A stretch of 64,000 nt of DNA, from the NCBI GenBank assembly GCA_024516155.1, contig JAJJXM010000044.1:62001-126000 (forward strand), read 5' to 3'. The translations under genes and the position numbers were made by a program. Of the stretch, positions 29,402 to 40,919 are shown in pieces. The stretch's first letter is position 1. Every line of letters starts with the position of its first letter. The notes under the pieces are model-generated. The model was not told the origin of the DNA, did not search any database, and worked only from the letters and a program-made list of their open reading frames with translations. The stretch comes from Pyronema omphalodes (lineage: Eukaryota; Ascomycota; Pezizomycetes; Pezizales; Pyronemataceae).

Positions 29402-29520
29402 ACATCTAATGTGACGGGTTTCGACTATATATATGATGTGATCTTAAGAATATGAAACTCGCCTATGATTCCCGCAAGAGCAGCCTGGGTTAAACAATAT
29501 TCCTAGTTCTGCAGTTAATG

Positions 29521-30511
29521 TTATCCTGTCACAGCGTCATTCCGACATGTTTCCTCTGCCTGACCCTTCACAGATATGTGCTGGAACACAAAGTTCATTG
29601 GGGCAAGCAGAAGATATTTTCTTGCCGATTGGAGGATTTGTCGAGTAATTTCACCTCTACAATATATCATAGGTTGTAACTTCAGGACAATAACTCTCGA
29701 ATTCTTGACCAGCCACTTCTGTATTGAGAGGTTTCTACACAATCACCAGTTTTTCGGTTTGATTTCAATTTTTTGGGCCTTGCCAAACTCAATATTATGA
29801 CATATGGTACAGTTTTGATATATATCGGAGGCTCTAACTTTTACCCCAGGATCTCGCTGGGAATCGTCCCAGAGCGTACATGATATCTTGGGCCTGTTGT
29901 CACCCTTATTCCTCATGCTGGTTTTACTTCTCGTCTGTACATTTGGAGCCCTGTTTGCTCTTTTTCCACTGGCCTCTCTGAACTCGCCTGTCTCCTCTCT
30001 CCTCACTGAACTGTTCTTCCACTTATCACCTGGCCTCTGCCTTCAACGTTACCACATTGTTTCTACTCCCTTTCTGCCCTTCTTCCTCTCTGTCTTTTTA
30101 CTCGTATTATTTCTTCTTCAGCTTTTACATCACAGTTCATCTTTCTCACTTTGCCAATCCTTCCTCCATTCATGTACATATGTGTCTGTCTTTCATGTTT
30201 TTTTTAATTTTTCTTTTTCTCATTGTGCAGCATTAACTTTCATGTTGATTCAGAAAGACTTTATGCATATTCTAAGATTCGATCAGTGCTCCTCAGCCTG
30301 TTCTCATTCTTTCCGAGTCATTTTTTGATATCCTCGTGATGTTTCTGAAGCTCAGTCTCAGTAATGGAAAATTCTCCTTGGGAGGCTTCAAAACGTTCTC
30401 TGCTTCCTTCCACTGTTTTTCTGCCTTCAGCCTATTCAAATCCGCTTTATATATCTCCTCACACAGTGTGTCAAGATTCTCCTCAATAAAACCGCAGTTG
30501 CTTAACTTCAT
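29521..30511 (-). pseudogene. Decayed coiled-coil ORF, related to repeat at 60541-60735
   Basis: Minus-strand frames read as helical, charged sequence (KADLNRLKAEKQWKEAENV, then in another frame ITETELQKHHEDIKK) but are broken by several stops and frame changes. A later stretch (30006-29521) is open for about 160 codons except for one TGA at 29743-29745, and contains RDPGVKVRASDIYQNC and SARKYLLLAPMNFVFQHISVKG. The order (coiled coil, then a globular domain) resembles a degenerate mobile-element or multicopy gene ORF. A hydrolase-like fold is only a guess. About 250 bp of it is repeated at 60541-60735. Confidence 0.45.
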
Positions 30512-30830
30512 CTGTTAGCGTCTCGTCGACTGTATCTGCAGCATGCGGCAAAGGTCACAGGTGTCCGTATATTTTATCCGGCCAACCATTAACAGCTGAA
30601 TTGCATCATGAATTGTATCAAAGGTGCGAAGTGGTTTGGGATTGGAAAGGCGAATGGGATCTGTGCCCAGGCAGCCAGGAGAGCAGTCTTATATGTTTCC
30701 CATCGAATCTGTTCCGGTTGCCACGGTTGCCGGTTTTACCATCCCGCCATGTATTGCCGAAGCTTTTGTATTGCCGCCCGACAGCCAGAGGAGTTCACGT
30801 TTAAATTAGTCTGAAATTACATCATCACAG
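30512..30830. other. Intergenic stretch
   Basis: I see no gene here. It leads into the minisatellite. Confidence 0.5.
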
Positions 30831-30831
30831 C

Positions 30832-31255
30832 CTTTGATGATAACGCTATACCGTATCAGGTAAATAACTAAAACATACCTGCTTATATAGTAAAAAGGCG
30901 ACTAAAACCTCTAAATCACTTTCTGCAGACGCTATTCCATTTCAGGTGCGTACTAAAATATCTGCTTATAGTATTCTGATCTGAAAAAGGCGACTAAAAC
31001 CTCTAAATCACTTTCTGCAGACGCTATTCCATTTCAGGTGCGTACTAAAATATCTGCTTATAGTATTCTGAAAAAAAGGCGACTAAAAACCTCTAAATCA
31101 CTTTCCGCAGACGCTATTCCATTTCAGGTGCGTACTAAAATATCTGCTTATAGTATTCTGAAAAAAATGCGACTAAAAACCTCTAAATCACTTTCCGCAG
31201 ACGCTATTCCATTTCAGGTGCGTACTAAAATATCTGCTTATAGTATTCTGATATC
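30832..31255 (+). repeat. Minisatellite, 90-bp unit, about 4.5 copies
   Basis: Units marked by GCGACTAAAA...CTCTAAATCACTTT...CAGACGCTATTCC start near 30898, 30990, 31079 and 31169 (periods 92, 89 and 90). A diverged half copy precedes them. Two units have lengths divisible by three, which creates a long spurious reading frame. Confidence 0.9.
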
Positions 31256-32160
31256 TAGTATTGTTAGAATTATCTTTTCTTAAATTCTGTATCCCATCAT
31301 ACTATTCCCGTAGACAAATATTTATAAGTATTTTATAAGCTTCCTGCTATCTTAGTTGTACTTGTAGGGTTTGTTTCATTGGTGTGATGGCTCATGATGA
31401 TATAATTCACGGGCGGGTGTTATGTTCAATGTTGATGCTTGAAGGCTGATGCTTGATGGTCGTTGGTCGTTGAGTACCTATAACCCAAATACACTTGATC
31501 CTATGATGGTCGCCAGTTTATAATCGACAGTCGGCAATCAAACTTATGGTACTATGATAGTTGATAATCGATAATTGATGATATGAATCACACAATAATA
31601 TAATAGCACGAATATTATCACCCCCCCCCCCCCCCCCCACCGCCCCCAAAAAATCATTGGAAATTGGAAATTGGAAATATGTTTCACAATCACGCATGAA
31701 ACTTGCATATAATATGAAGAAAGTAACAAAAAGAAAAAGTTGAGATTCTATATGATATATAACGATATCATCGCGTTGTCCATTCTCTTAGTCGCTGATA
31801 TCTTCCGGGGACAATCCTTGACATCGTTATCGTTATCCTCCGGATATAATCGTAGGTATGCGTTACATCTTGAAATCCTTGAGCATCTGATTAGACTTCC
31901 TCAATCCTCAGGGCTCGGTCGTCACCTGCACCTCACCACCCCCATCATAATCCTCCAGTTCCACCCCATCATAACCCCATCAGAATCGTCCAATCCCCAT
32001 CATAACTCTATCATCGTCCCCCGAACCTCCAACCCAACCATCCACCCGCCATAGTCCCTCTCCTCCGCCGAACCCATTCCCCTCAATATCTTGACTCCGG
32101 CATAGCCCCCCACCCAACAACTCCCCACTCCCTTCAGAGCCGCTAAGCCCATCCAACCAT
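31256..32160. other. Intergenic stretch with a run of about 18 C
   Basis: Downstream flank of the FBXO21-like gene. It contains a C homopolymer at about 31621-31638 followed by ACCGCCCCC. No convincing gene. Confidence 0.55.
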
Positions 32161-34107
32161 TTAATCATCCGGAAATTCCGCCTGCATATTACTAACAAAC
32201 ATTCCAGTCTCTTTATCAAAGCGTTTGAAATATTTGCCAGCCAGATGCATAAGCGGTTGTACATTCTGCAACTGTGGTTTTATGGGGCGAATATTTTCTT
32301 CCGCTAGGTATCTTACTGATCCATCTTCCACCCTATATCATCATTAGCCCCTAATCCATATTCATATCCACTCCGCAGATAGAGAACTTCTGCAGACAGC
32401 GCAGGGAACTTACACAACATGATAAAACGGCTGTCTCCGTCCTCTATTTAACCCATCCACACCCATAACCTGAACCCAATCCTCACCCTGCTTACATTCC
32501 TGCGTCCAACCAAAAACCGCACCAAGATACCCATACCTAGCATGTCGTAGTACCATACCGACTTTATACCTAACTCCCTCTCCCTCTCTTCTTGCCACAG
32601 CTCTAGGCATTTCATCTTGTGCTCTCAAGGCCCCGACGACATTTGTTAACATCCCTTTCTCCCGGCCTTCTGGTACTGTTGGTAGGATTTCTTCCTCTAG
32701 AAACCTCACGTCCATGGGAAGGTGACTGTTACATATCTCAGATAGCTGGGTAACGTAATTATGAGAATAACCAGGTTTTAAGATAACGTGAGCGGCTATG
32801 GCTGAATATAAAGCATAAGTATGGTTGATACGTGGATAGCAGATATTGATGATATCCGCCTCAGCGCGGGAGGTTAATTGGCAGGTGTTGATAATGTTAC
32901 GAGCTTGACGGAGGACGATATTTATGGTCGGGGATGGGGAGAGGAGAGAAGGAATTAAAGCTGGGTCGTGGGATGAAAGGTCGTCTAGGAGCCGTTGTTT
33001 ATCTAAACGTGGGTGTCGGTTAGGAGAACAGAAGAGGTCGTAGTATTGATAGTTGGCTGCAGCGGAGTTGACGTTGCTGGGGTTGGATTTTCCTGATGCA
33101 CTTGCTGCGCCCCCAGCCACAGAAACTGCTTCGTTCCCTTCGGCTTCGACAATGGCCAGCATGTGGTTTGGGAAGCCGCAGGGGTATGCTTTCATACCCA
33201 CGCGACGTGCCACGGCACAGAAAATCCCCACCAGGGTAAGAGGAATCGCTGTTCGGACCGTGCGCATAGTAAGGCCGATGAATTGATTTTTCATAGCTCT
33301 ATACTTTCCGAGGGGGCAGGCTTTAAAGCCTTGTTCCCATAGGAAAGTTATTAAAGCAAGTGTCTTTTCTGAGGTTTCTAGGAGATAAAATTCCGGGGTC
33401 TGGAAAAGAAAGAGTCGTGCTAGTAAGTCAAAGTCAACGACAATTTCTTCGACGTCGGGTGAATCGCCGGTCATCACGAAAAGGTCGAAGGCGAGTAGTG
33501 CGACTTCTAATGGAACGTCGACACCTGATCGTAGGTCTTGCCATATTTGAAGGGCGCGTCGACGGTGAAGGTATTGGAGAGCAATCGATGCTTGATATCT
33601 AAAATTTATATGGGTCAATCTTTGGTTCCAGAATTTCTGAACTCAAAGTATGAAAAGAGCAGACACGCACCTCCGTGCCAAAGGGTCGTCAACTTGGTCG
33701 TCCTCTACCTGCGCATGTCGCGCTAGAGTATCCTTTGCGTCGTAACCAAAGTCTACAATTCGGTTAAAGTTGTTGATGTGGTTTGTAGGGTTGGCAATAA
33801 TCTCGTCAAGGAGACGCGTTGTAGTCCGTTCCACGTTCATTCGATGTATATAAAGCTTCAGCCAGTTAACTTTATGGATATCTTTACAGTTAACCATGGC
33901 AGTAAAGTTGTGTCGCCTGTCCCACCATCTTCTGGTGAGGCATCGTTGTCGAATCTCGAGTGGCGAGCTGCATAGTCGGTAGAGTTTCCTGCATGTGCGG
34001 GAGAGTTCAACAAGAGAGCTCTCAGAGATGTAGAAGATGATTGAGGTAATGACCTCTTCTGGGAGCGACAAAAGGATCGACGGTTGTCTGTGTGTAGTTG
34101 TGTTCAT
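32161..34107 (-). CDS. FBXO21-like F-box protein with transglutaminase-like and YccV/HspQ domains
   Basis: Three exons: 34107-33671, 33598-32414 and 32332-32161 (introns of 72 and 81 bp with GT..AG borders), giving 597 residues. The N-terminus (about residues 10-55, LLSLPEEVITSIIFYISESSLVELSRTCRKL) is an F-box. The middle resembles the SirB1/transglutaminase-like core of FBXO21 (FLWEQGFKACP, AIPLTLVGIFCAVARRVGMKAYPCGFPNHML). The C-terminus (KVGMVLRHARYGYLGAVFGW...VEDGSVRYLAEENI) is a YccV-type hemimethylated-DNA-binding domain. This order is that of FBXO21-type SCF substrate receptors, so a role in ubiquitin ligation is inferred. The third exon restores the YccV domain, which ends early without it. 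Confidence 0.88.
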
Positions 34108-34165
34108 ATTGATTCGAAAACTGTGTTCATAACCGTTTCAAGCTGAGTTTGAGAAGGAAATGCGG

Positions 34166-34489
34166 TTATCGGGGGCGGTTCCTAGAATTTTCTTGAATGA
34201 TGTCAATTGAAGAACGAACGCCGGCTGCCTCTGGGCTTATCACTAGAAGGGCCGCTAACCTGTGCGCGGGGATTTCATAGGGCATTATGAACCAATGAAC
34301 TGCTCGTGTGGGTTCTCCTTGAAGATCTTGTTCCGGATTTGAAGCTTTGCTGTTGCTGGGAGCGATAGTGTCGTGGGTCCGCTTCGCGGATGTTTGTCGC
34401 GGGCCTTTCCTAGACGCGTTAGAAAAAAAGTCGGGCGCCGTCTTGCTGCGGCTCAACTCGGCAGTGCGGGGTACCGTCAGAACGGCCAC
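34166..34489 (-). CDS. Possible small ORF, 107 codons, doubtful
   Basis: An ATG-to-stop ORF in a locally GC-rich patch just upstream of the FBXO21-like gene. The product begins MAVLTVPRTAELSRSK and shows no domain I know. It may be chance or a remnant of a repeat. Confidence 0.2.
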   Translation of the reverse strand: MAVLTVPRTAELSRSKTAPDFFSNASRKGPRQTSAKRTHDTIAPSNSKASNPEQDLQGEPTRAVHWFIMPYEIPAHRLAALLVISPEAAGVRSSIDIIQENSRNRPR

Positions 34490-35561
34490 TAATAATTGGG
34501 CAGTTAAACAACGCTTTACTGAAGACAGCTGTGGAATGTGCAGATTTTCGGAGTGCTGAAATGATAGCTGCAGTAATTATCTGCAGATTTTTTCATTCAT
34601 TTCTTTGTGTTGCTTTTGAATGGATGGTTGTTTGGCCAATTGTCATCTTTCAATATTTGAGCACACGATCAGGAAGACTCGGTTTCTGATAGGCTTCAGA
34701 ATGCCGTTACGCCGAGGATGATTTCAAGTCTGAACCGGTAGGGAAGCTCCCAGGCGTTTGTTTAATCATCACCGACTACTAAGTGGGCTATTACAATTGT
34801 ACTGTATGACGCTGTTTTAAATTATTTCTATCGTTGTATTCTCAATTCCAAATCATTAGAGTTTGGATTAATTCTGCTATCAGCCGTACTTAAATGTATC
34901 TCTCTGCAAACATCCGTCTCTACAATTCAGCTGATGTTCATAAGAAATCAGCTGTCAGTATCTCTCTTCTCCCCGGTCCGCAATCGGGATTCGGAACACA
35001 AATCGTAAAAGTAATCAAACCTTCCTTAACACTTTCCATAAGGCTGTTAACCCGTATGTACCCCTTGAACGGCAGTGTATCCGGGCTGGTGTCTAAAATA
35101 CTTGCCTGCTTCTAAATTTCATGATCTCTCAATCGAGACATATCAACCATGTTGGATCTATCAATCGTATTACATGGCATTACCATCAAAAATATTATAT
35201 CTATCAATTGTATTCAGTGACTTTACCATCACTCACATTATACTTATCAGATGATGTTATCTATTAACGTATTACGCCCATCAAACATATCAAACATATC
35301 AAACATATCTAATGATTCAGCAGAAATCGCAAAAAGTCACTGAAACGCGCAGCCCGACGAGACCCGCCGCTATTGACCCTGGGGCCTGGCCTGGGCCTGA
35401 TTGCGCGTGCTGCAACTTGACACGCTAACAACCCTAGTGTTCTGCCGCGTATCCACGCTAAATACAATCACGTCACCCCAGGCAAGAGCTTGTTTACACG
35501 CGAATTTCCCTCGACACTCGACAACCTCAGACAAAGTTCGACAAACTCAACGACCAACAAA
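34490..35561. other. Intergenic region between divergent genes
   Basis: AT-rich, with a short tandem run of ATCAAACAT at about 35278-35310. It presumably holds the promoter of the gene starting at 35562. No gene seen. Confidence 0.5.
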
Positions 35562-36920
35562 ATGCCGCCAAAACGGACGCCAAAACTCGAGATTTTCAAG
35601 GAAGAGGAAGAGACACGACGGACTTCACCACGAAATAAAAGGCCGCTTACGGAAGATTCGAAAGATGTACTACCACCTGCAAAGAGGGCGGCGCTAGGCG
35701 ATAAAACTAAAGCGGCGAATTCAAGAGATAGTTCGTTTAAAGATGAGAAGGGACCACAAAAGGGGAAGAAGACGGTGGTGAAGAGGGCAAAGAAGGGAGA
35801 TGAGAATTCTGAGGCTACCAGAGCTACTAGGGCTACTGGTAAAAAAGTGGTGAAGAAGGAGGAGACTGCAGAAGAAGAGTTGATGACTGAAACTAAAGCT
35901 GAGCACGCCGGAGAGAAAGAAGCCAAGGAAGAGCAAGTGGAAAGCAAAGAAGATGAACATGTCAAAGAAATAGAGGAGTCTACTGCGCTTGACAAAAAGC
36001 CAAAATCTTTGTCCACTGATCAACTCCGTCAAGTTCAGGAAGCACTTAAGCTTGCCGGTATCTCCGCCTCCCGTCTGGATCTCACCAACCCACAAGCATT
36101 CGCAAAGCTGATCTCCTCCCATGGTAACTTCCTCTTCCCTTCTTTTCTCCAACATATCTAAAATTTCCCAGATGCCTGGACACCAGCACTCCTAAACTTC
36201 ATCTGCCACCAACCCGGCCTCACCACTCTCGATTTAAGCATGCCGACCCCCTCTCCAGGCTCCTTCTCCATCCCTTCCTGCACCCCCGACGAGCTTTTAA
36301 AACCTCTCTTCTCTTTCTCCATATCCACCAATCTCACCACACTTTCCTTCCGCAACCGATACCTCACCACCTCCTCCCTCTCCCTCCTGCGCCTCTTACC
36401 CTCCCTCCAATCTCTTGACCTAACCGCCACCTCGATTACCAACCACGCCTTATACCCGCTCACCGTGCACACGTCCCTTTCCCTCCTAAACCTCAACAAC
36501 AACCCCGGAATCACCGACGACGTCCGCCCCGTCTTCTCCGCCATGCCCTCCCTGAGATACCTCTACCTCCGCGGCACATCATTCACAACCCCCGCCCTAC
36601 GTCGTCTTGTGACCGAAGATCTTCTCAAGGGGTGTAGGTTGTTATCTATACCAGCACCTGCAATAGAGGCTCTTAATTCCAGGGGTGAGAGATATGCAGT
36701 TGAGATACCGGAGGGGAGGGGGTACTTGGAGGATCCTGCGGTGGTGGGAAACCAGGGGGTCGATGTTTTGAAGAGGAATTTGGAGTTGCATAAGAGGTGT
36801 AATAATGATGTTCAGACTACTGGGACGAAGGTGGAGTTGGTGGCGAGGTTGAGGGGGATTTTGGAGAAGCGGCGTGGGGATGAGAAAATTCTGGCAGTGT
36901 TGGGGAGGGAGGGGAATTAA
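35562..36920 (+). CDS. Nuclear leucine-rich-repeat protein with SAP-like C-terminus
   Basis: Two exons, 35562-36123 and 36172-36920 (48-bp intron GTAACT..CAG), 436 residues. Residues 1-145 are strongly charged and disordered with several basic clusters typical of nuclear import (PPKRTPK, KNKRP-like, KKTVVKRAKK). Leucine-rich repeats follow (LTTLDLS, LQSLDLTATSI, LSLLNLNNNPGI, LRYLYLRGTSF). The end (residues about 385-425, LKRNLELHKRCNNDVQTTGTKVELVARL) fits the SAP DNA/RNA-binding helix pair. An upstream in-frame ATG at 35490 would add 24 residues; I chose MPPKRTP because the lysine-rich start is more protein-like. Exact function unknown. Confidence 0.8.
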
Positions 36921-37758
36921 TCGGCATACTGTGACTGCAGTGGGGGGAGCTGGGGAGTGAACGGTGGATCAAAAAATGGCGGTTGTTTTACGCATGGGAT
37001 ACATAGGGATAAATTAGGAAAGGGTGCATAAAGAAAGGCTTGCATTGGGATATCACGGTAAAAAAAATCATCGGCATTGGGATACGATAGGAATATCGTT
37101 AGGTACATAGGTTTTTCGCATTGGGTCAAGGCGCATTCATTGTTTACCAGCAGCTTTTCTGCTTCGTAACGGATTTGGGTAGATAGATAATAAAATTCAC
37201 ATTTTACGGCGTTTGAAGCTTAGATTTTTTGATCTGTTTTTTTTCGAAGACTTGAAGATTTTTTTTTTTCCAAAGATAACCATAGAAGGTATATACAATA
37301 ACTAGTACCCAGTACCCAGAGTCAAAGGTGTTTTCATTACCAGTGACATCTGCTGCGTCAAACTACACTCACAACATCACACAGGTACGTAATCAATTTT
37401 TCATTCGCAATCCGCAATCCATAATCTAACAGCCATTTTCAGCAGCTGATGTTCATGAGAAAAGATATAGACAGGCTAACTGTATCTATTCAGTGTTCTT
37501 TAATAGGAGGTGAGTATAAGAATAGGATACAAAAAGCTGCGTAGTGTGCGTAGGCATGTTGAATTCTCATCGTTACCTTCATTACTGAAAGGTGAAAAGA
37601 TCGGGGGCAAAAATTCAAATAGGTGAAGATGGATGATGTCTTGTGAGTATATATTCGTGTGAACACGACATGAGGAGTAAGGGACAAGTGCTGCTAGCGC
37701 TTGTCTTCCACTATATATATTTCACCAAAACGGCTCGACAGGCCACTTTCAATAATCA
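36921..37758. other. Intergenic stretch
   Basis: AT-rich, with T-runs near 37240-37270. No gene recognised. Confidence 0.5.
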
Positions 37759-37955
37759 TCAAGATTTAAAACTTATTGTCAAAAGTCGTCTAGAGTTCAT
37801 ATCCGGTGTCTTGGCCGCACTTAGGGCTTATGTGACTGGCACATGGAGGTGGAGTCTCTATGTTGGGTATATGTCCCTCTGTAGACACTTAGAGCTATAT
37901 CACTATCGTTCTTGATGAATATACTCTTCCATCTACACTTTTTTCTGACTTTCAC
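37759..37955 (+). repeat. Dispersed repeat II, plus-strand copy
   Basis: Inverted partner of 28877-29030, with shared blocks GTCAAAAGTCG, CCGGTGTCTT, TGGAGGTGGA, TTGGGTATAT, CTGTAGACAC, TAGAGCTA and ATATACTCTTCC. Upstream similarity fades gradually, so the true ends are uncertain. Confidence 0.7.
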
Positions 37956-38337
37956 GTTTGACAACCATGATGAAAGAAAATCCATTATTGCGACACATGA
38001 TTAATATTATATTGATTCCTAAATTCACCATGAAATTCTGTGATGACGATGAACTCGGAAGTTGGAACATCAGTATGACAGACTCAGTTAATTTGTGATC
38101 ACTGGCGAATTCACATTATCTAAATTATCCAATAACTCCCAGTGATTACTGACGATAGTTTTCTTAAAAGGTGATTACAACTTACCAGCCCCTGTTTATC
38201 TTTATCTTCATGTTCATCTTCGCTAATCACATCTGTCTTATCATATTTCAGCTTAAGAACCAACACCAACCATCAATTTCCAATTTTTCACAATCTATTT
38301 TATATCCATCTCCATATCGCAAATGCTAAAAATCCCA

Positions 38338-38437
38338 AGGGTGCATTTGGTTGGACGGAAAACGAGGTTTTTTGGCCTGTTTTCACAGGTAAAGAATGGC
38401 TAAAATCTGTGTTTTCGGGTGCAGCCAAACGCATCCT
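38338..38437. mobile_element. MITE-like element with imperfect terminal inverted repeats
   Basis: 100 bp whose ends read AGGGTGCATTTGGTTG and, on the other strand, AGGATGCGTTTGGCTG. It has no coding capacity. I could not see a clear target duplication, so the transposon family is not assigned. Confidence 0.55.
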
Positions 38438-38469
38438 AAAATAAAACAACTGCACCTAATATTTCCCTC

Positions 38470-39144
38470 CTAATCATCCCAAACAAGTACCTCATCCCCC
38501 CAATCCTCATCCCTCTCTGACCCCATAGTCGCAGCCTCCGAATACCGATCTTCGTCCTCATCCTCCTCTCTCCCATTCTCTTCCTCTTCCTCCAACTCAA
38601 GCCCGCTCAACGAATCCGTCACAGCCGCCATATCATCCTTCTCCTTCTCCTTCTGCTTCTGCTTCTCCTTCTCCTTCTCCTTCTTTTCTTCTTCTGTCCC
38701 CTTCTCTTTCTCCTTCCCAGTGGTAGTAGTACCCTGCTCCACCTCCATCTCTAACTTTACAACCAAATCTTCCAACATATCCAATTGTTTTTCGATTGCA
38801 AGCTGCTGTAAGATTGCTTGCCTTTGTTGGTTTGCGAGAGAGAGGTTTTGGAGAGTGTGCGTTATGGGGAACTGGGCGTTTCTGGGAGATTGATTAGAGG
38901 GGGATTGATGGGTGGGGTTTAGGGCTGTAATTTTGGCTGGATTATCGAGAGATGTGAGTTTAAGGACTTTAGATTTGTGGGAGAAAGAAGGGGAGGTAAA
39001 GTGTGAGGGGTCTTGGGAGATTTGGTGGTTTTGGAGATTTGGGAGGGTTTCGAGGTTTGGGGGATGGAAAATGTGGCTGTGAATGGTATGCATGGGGCTG
39101 GGCTGTACTGGGCTGCTGCGTGGATCTTCAATGCATATAGCCAC
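38470..39144 (-). CDS. Hypothetical protein with coiled coil and acidic C-terminus
   Basis: Single-exon ORF of 224 codons. Residues about 105-140 (LANQQRQAILQQLAIEKQLDMLEDLVVKLEMEVEQ) form a probable coiled coil. A run of alternating Lys and Glu (about 145-175) and an acidic tail follow. The start is MAICIEDPRSSPVQ. I do not recognise the family. The low-complexity Lys/Glu part corresponds to CTTCTC repeats in the DNA. Confidence 0.55.
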   Translation of the reverse strand: MAICIEDPRSSPVQPSPMHTIHSHIFHPPNLETLPNLQNHQISQDPSHFTSPSFSHKSKVLKLTSLDNPAKITALNPTHQSPSNQSPRNAQFPITHTLQNLSLANQQRQAILQQLAIEKQLDMLEDLVVKLEMEVEQGTTTTGKEKEKGTEEEKKEKEKEKQKQKEKEKDDMAAVTDSLSGLELEEEEENGREEDEDEDRYSEAATMGSERDEDWGDEVLVWDD

Positions 39145-40301
39145 AAATGGTGGGGGTTTAGGTAGCGATAAAAAAAACAGCGGGGAGCGGGTAGATGAAG
39201 ATGTGCTTACTGGTTTATAGATTTGTTTTTTCCCTTCAATTTTATAGATAAACGGTGTCTTCTTATCTTATGAAGTTTTTGATTCAAGGGAAACGGGATT
39301 GGCCTTTATATACTCAACTGCGGCGAGACGGATTAGGGGCAAAGAAAAAACAAGTACTATATGAAGAAGAAAAATAAAGCTAACAATGACAATGACGAGG
39401 GATGAGGGTTGGTTTGAGCGTTGATAGGTTTCTTTTTTTGTTTTTGATGGTGTTCAAGTTGATATCGCAGGTAATGTCGATACCACCCACCATCATGCGC
39501 AACAGGCTTGGCATTGTAAGTTCGAAACTTCGAATTCTTTGTTGGGGCGAAAAAATACCTTAGGTACATGTACCTCTCAATATGTTCAGTGTTCTTTAAG
39601 CGGAAATTATACTGTATCCAAACGTCGAATAGTAGAATCCTAAGCTGAACGTAGCACAGTGTAAGCGTGATGAAGTATCATTATCAAGCTTTAAAATGTA
39701 TGACTAAAGACTAACCCCCACCCTTGAGAAAAAAGAATCGATTGTTGTATCATGATTCATATATGATCACATTGATTGCACTAGCGATTTCCGTGATGAC
39801 GAGTTCACCCCATATAATTCGCACATAGAAATAGTACAACCACAACTTCTGCAAAGGTTTACTGAGAAGTGGTGTTCGTTCAGAAGCTCTATCATAGCTG
39901 ATTTTACCCATAATCGTCAAGGATATTTAGTGCTTCATGGGGGACACTTATCATGGGGTTTGCAGTTGTATGAGAAGACAAACGTCCGTACTGTGATACA
40001 ACAGAACGCCTGCTGACTCAGCTATGAACTCAAGTATAGTCCATATTACCCCAAACCTAATGCTATTTATCCCTCAACAATCGCCATTGCCTTACATACA
40101 GTAAGTAACTCAGGGGCCCTAATAATCCAGCCAAATCTTCCCACACAAACATAACTTTGTACAACCCTTCATAGAAACAAATAAATCAACCACCATGAGA
40201 TATGAAAGCAAAAGCATGAGATACAGTGAACCGTATATTCCACCAACTTCTACCTCTCTTACCTTGTCTACTAACCACAGCCAAATCTGACAGCTGCAAC
40301 T
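39145..40301. other. Intergenic region
   Basis: AT-rich spacer between divergently transcribed hypothetical genes. Nothing gene-like seen. Confidence 0.5.
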
Positions 40302-40919
40302 ATGGATAATAATTCCCGGAATCCAGTTTTGCCGGCTATAACCATTACACCGCCCTCCGCTACCACTCCCCGTAACCCTCGGGTGAAATCATTCAGAAAT
40401 ACAGCCTTTCAGAAAGCAACCACTACCAGGATTACCTCTAACATCCAATCTCCTGCTGGGATGCATCATCCAACAGAAACCACCCCTCTTCTCCGGACAT
40501 CTTTACCTCCATCCATACCTACCAACATTTCTAACCAAGGCCTTCTCCACCCCCCAGAAAGGGCCGACGATCAAGAAGGTCGAGAAAGGTATCGACGGAT
40601 CTACCTTACCGGTCTTAGAATGCGGGCCCGGGAACTACGTCTACCAAACCCAGTCCGCACCATGCGTTCATCTGACGAAGAATCCGACTCCCTAGAAGAG
40701 TTTTGCGAGTCTTTCAAGAGTTGGATGTTTTTTATTTCGATGTGGATTATGGTTGTTGTGATTTTAGCAGCGACCGGGGGTTTGAAACCGATTCTGGGAG
40801 GAGGGGGAGGGGTTACGCATGGAGATGGGAATAGGGGGCAGGAGAGTATGTTGAAGATAAGAGGGGAGGGAAGACATCCTCATTGGAATTTGGAGTGGCA
40901 GAAGAGAGTGTGGGAATAA
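40302..40919 (+). CDS. Hypothetical single-pass membrane protein
   Basis: 205 codons, no intron needed. The N-terminal 115 residues are Pro/Thr-rich and include ETTPLLRTS, an acidic-dileucine-type sorting signal often seen near the cytosolic ends of fungal vacuolar/endosomal membrane proteins. One hydrophobic segment spans about residues 145-163 (MFFISMWIMVVVILAATGG). The short tail is Gly-rich. An endosome or vacuole location is inference; the family is not recognised. Confidence 0.6.
   Translation: MDNNSRNPVLPAITITPPSATTPRNPRVKSFRNTAFQKATTTRITSNIQSPAGMHHPTETTPLLRTSLPPSIPTNISNQGLLHPPERADDQEGRERYRRIYLTGLRMRARELRLPNPVRTMRSSDEESDSLEEFCESFKSWMFFISMWIMVVVILAATGGLKPILGGGGGVTHGDGNRGQESMLKIRGEGRHPHWNLEWQKRVWE

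Noticed and set aside
31038..31283. 81-codon ORF of repeated peptide units
   Set aside because: It is a by-product of the 90-bp minisatellite having a period divisible by three.
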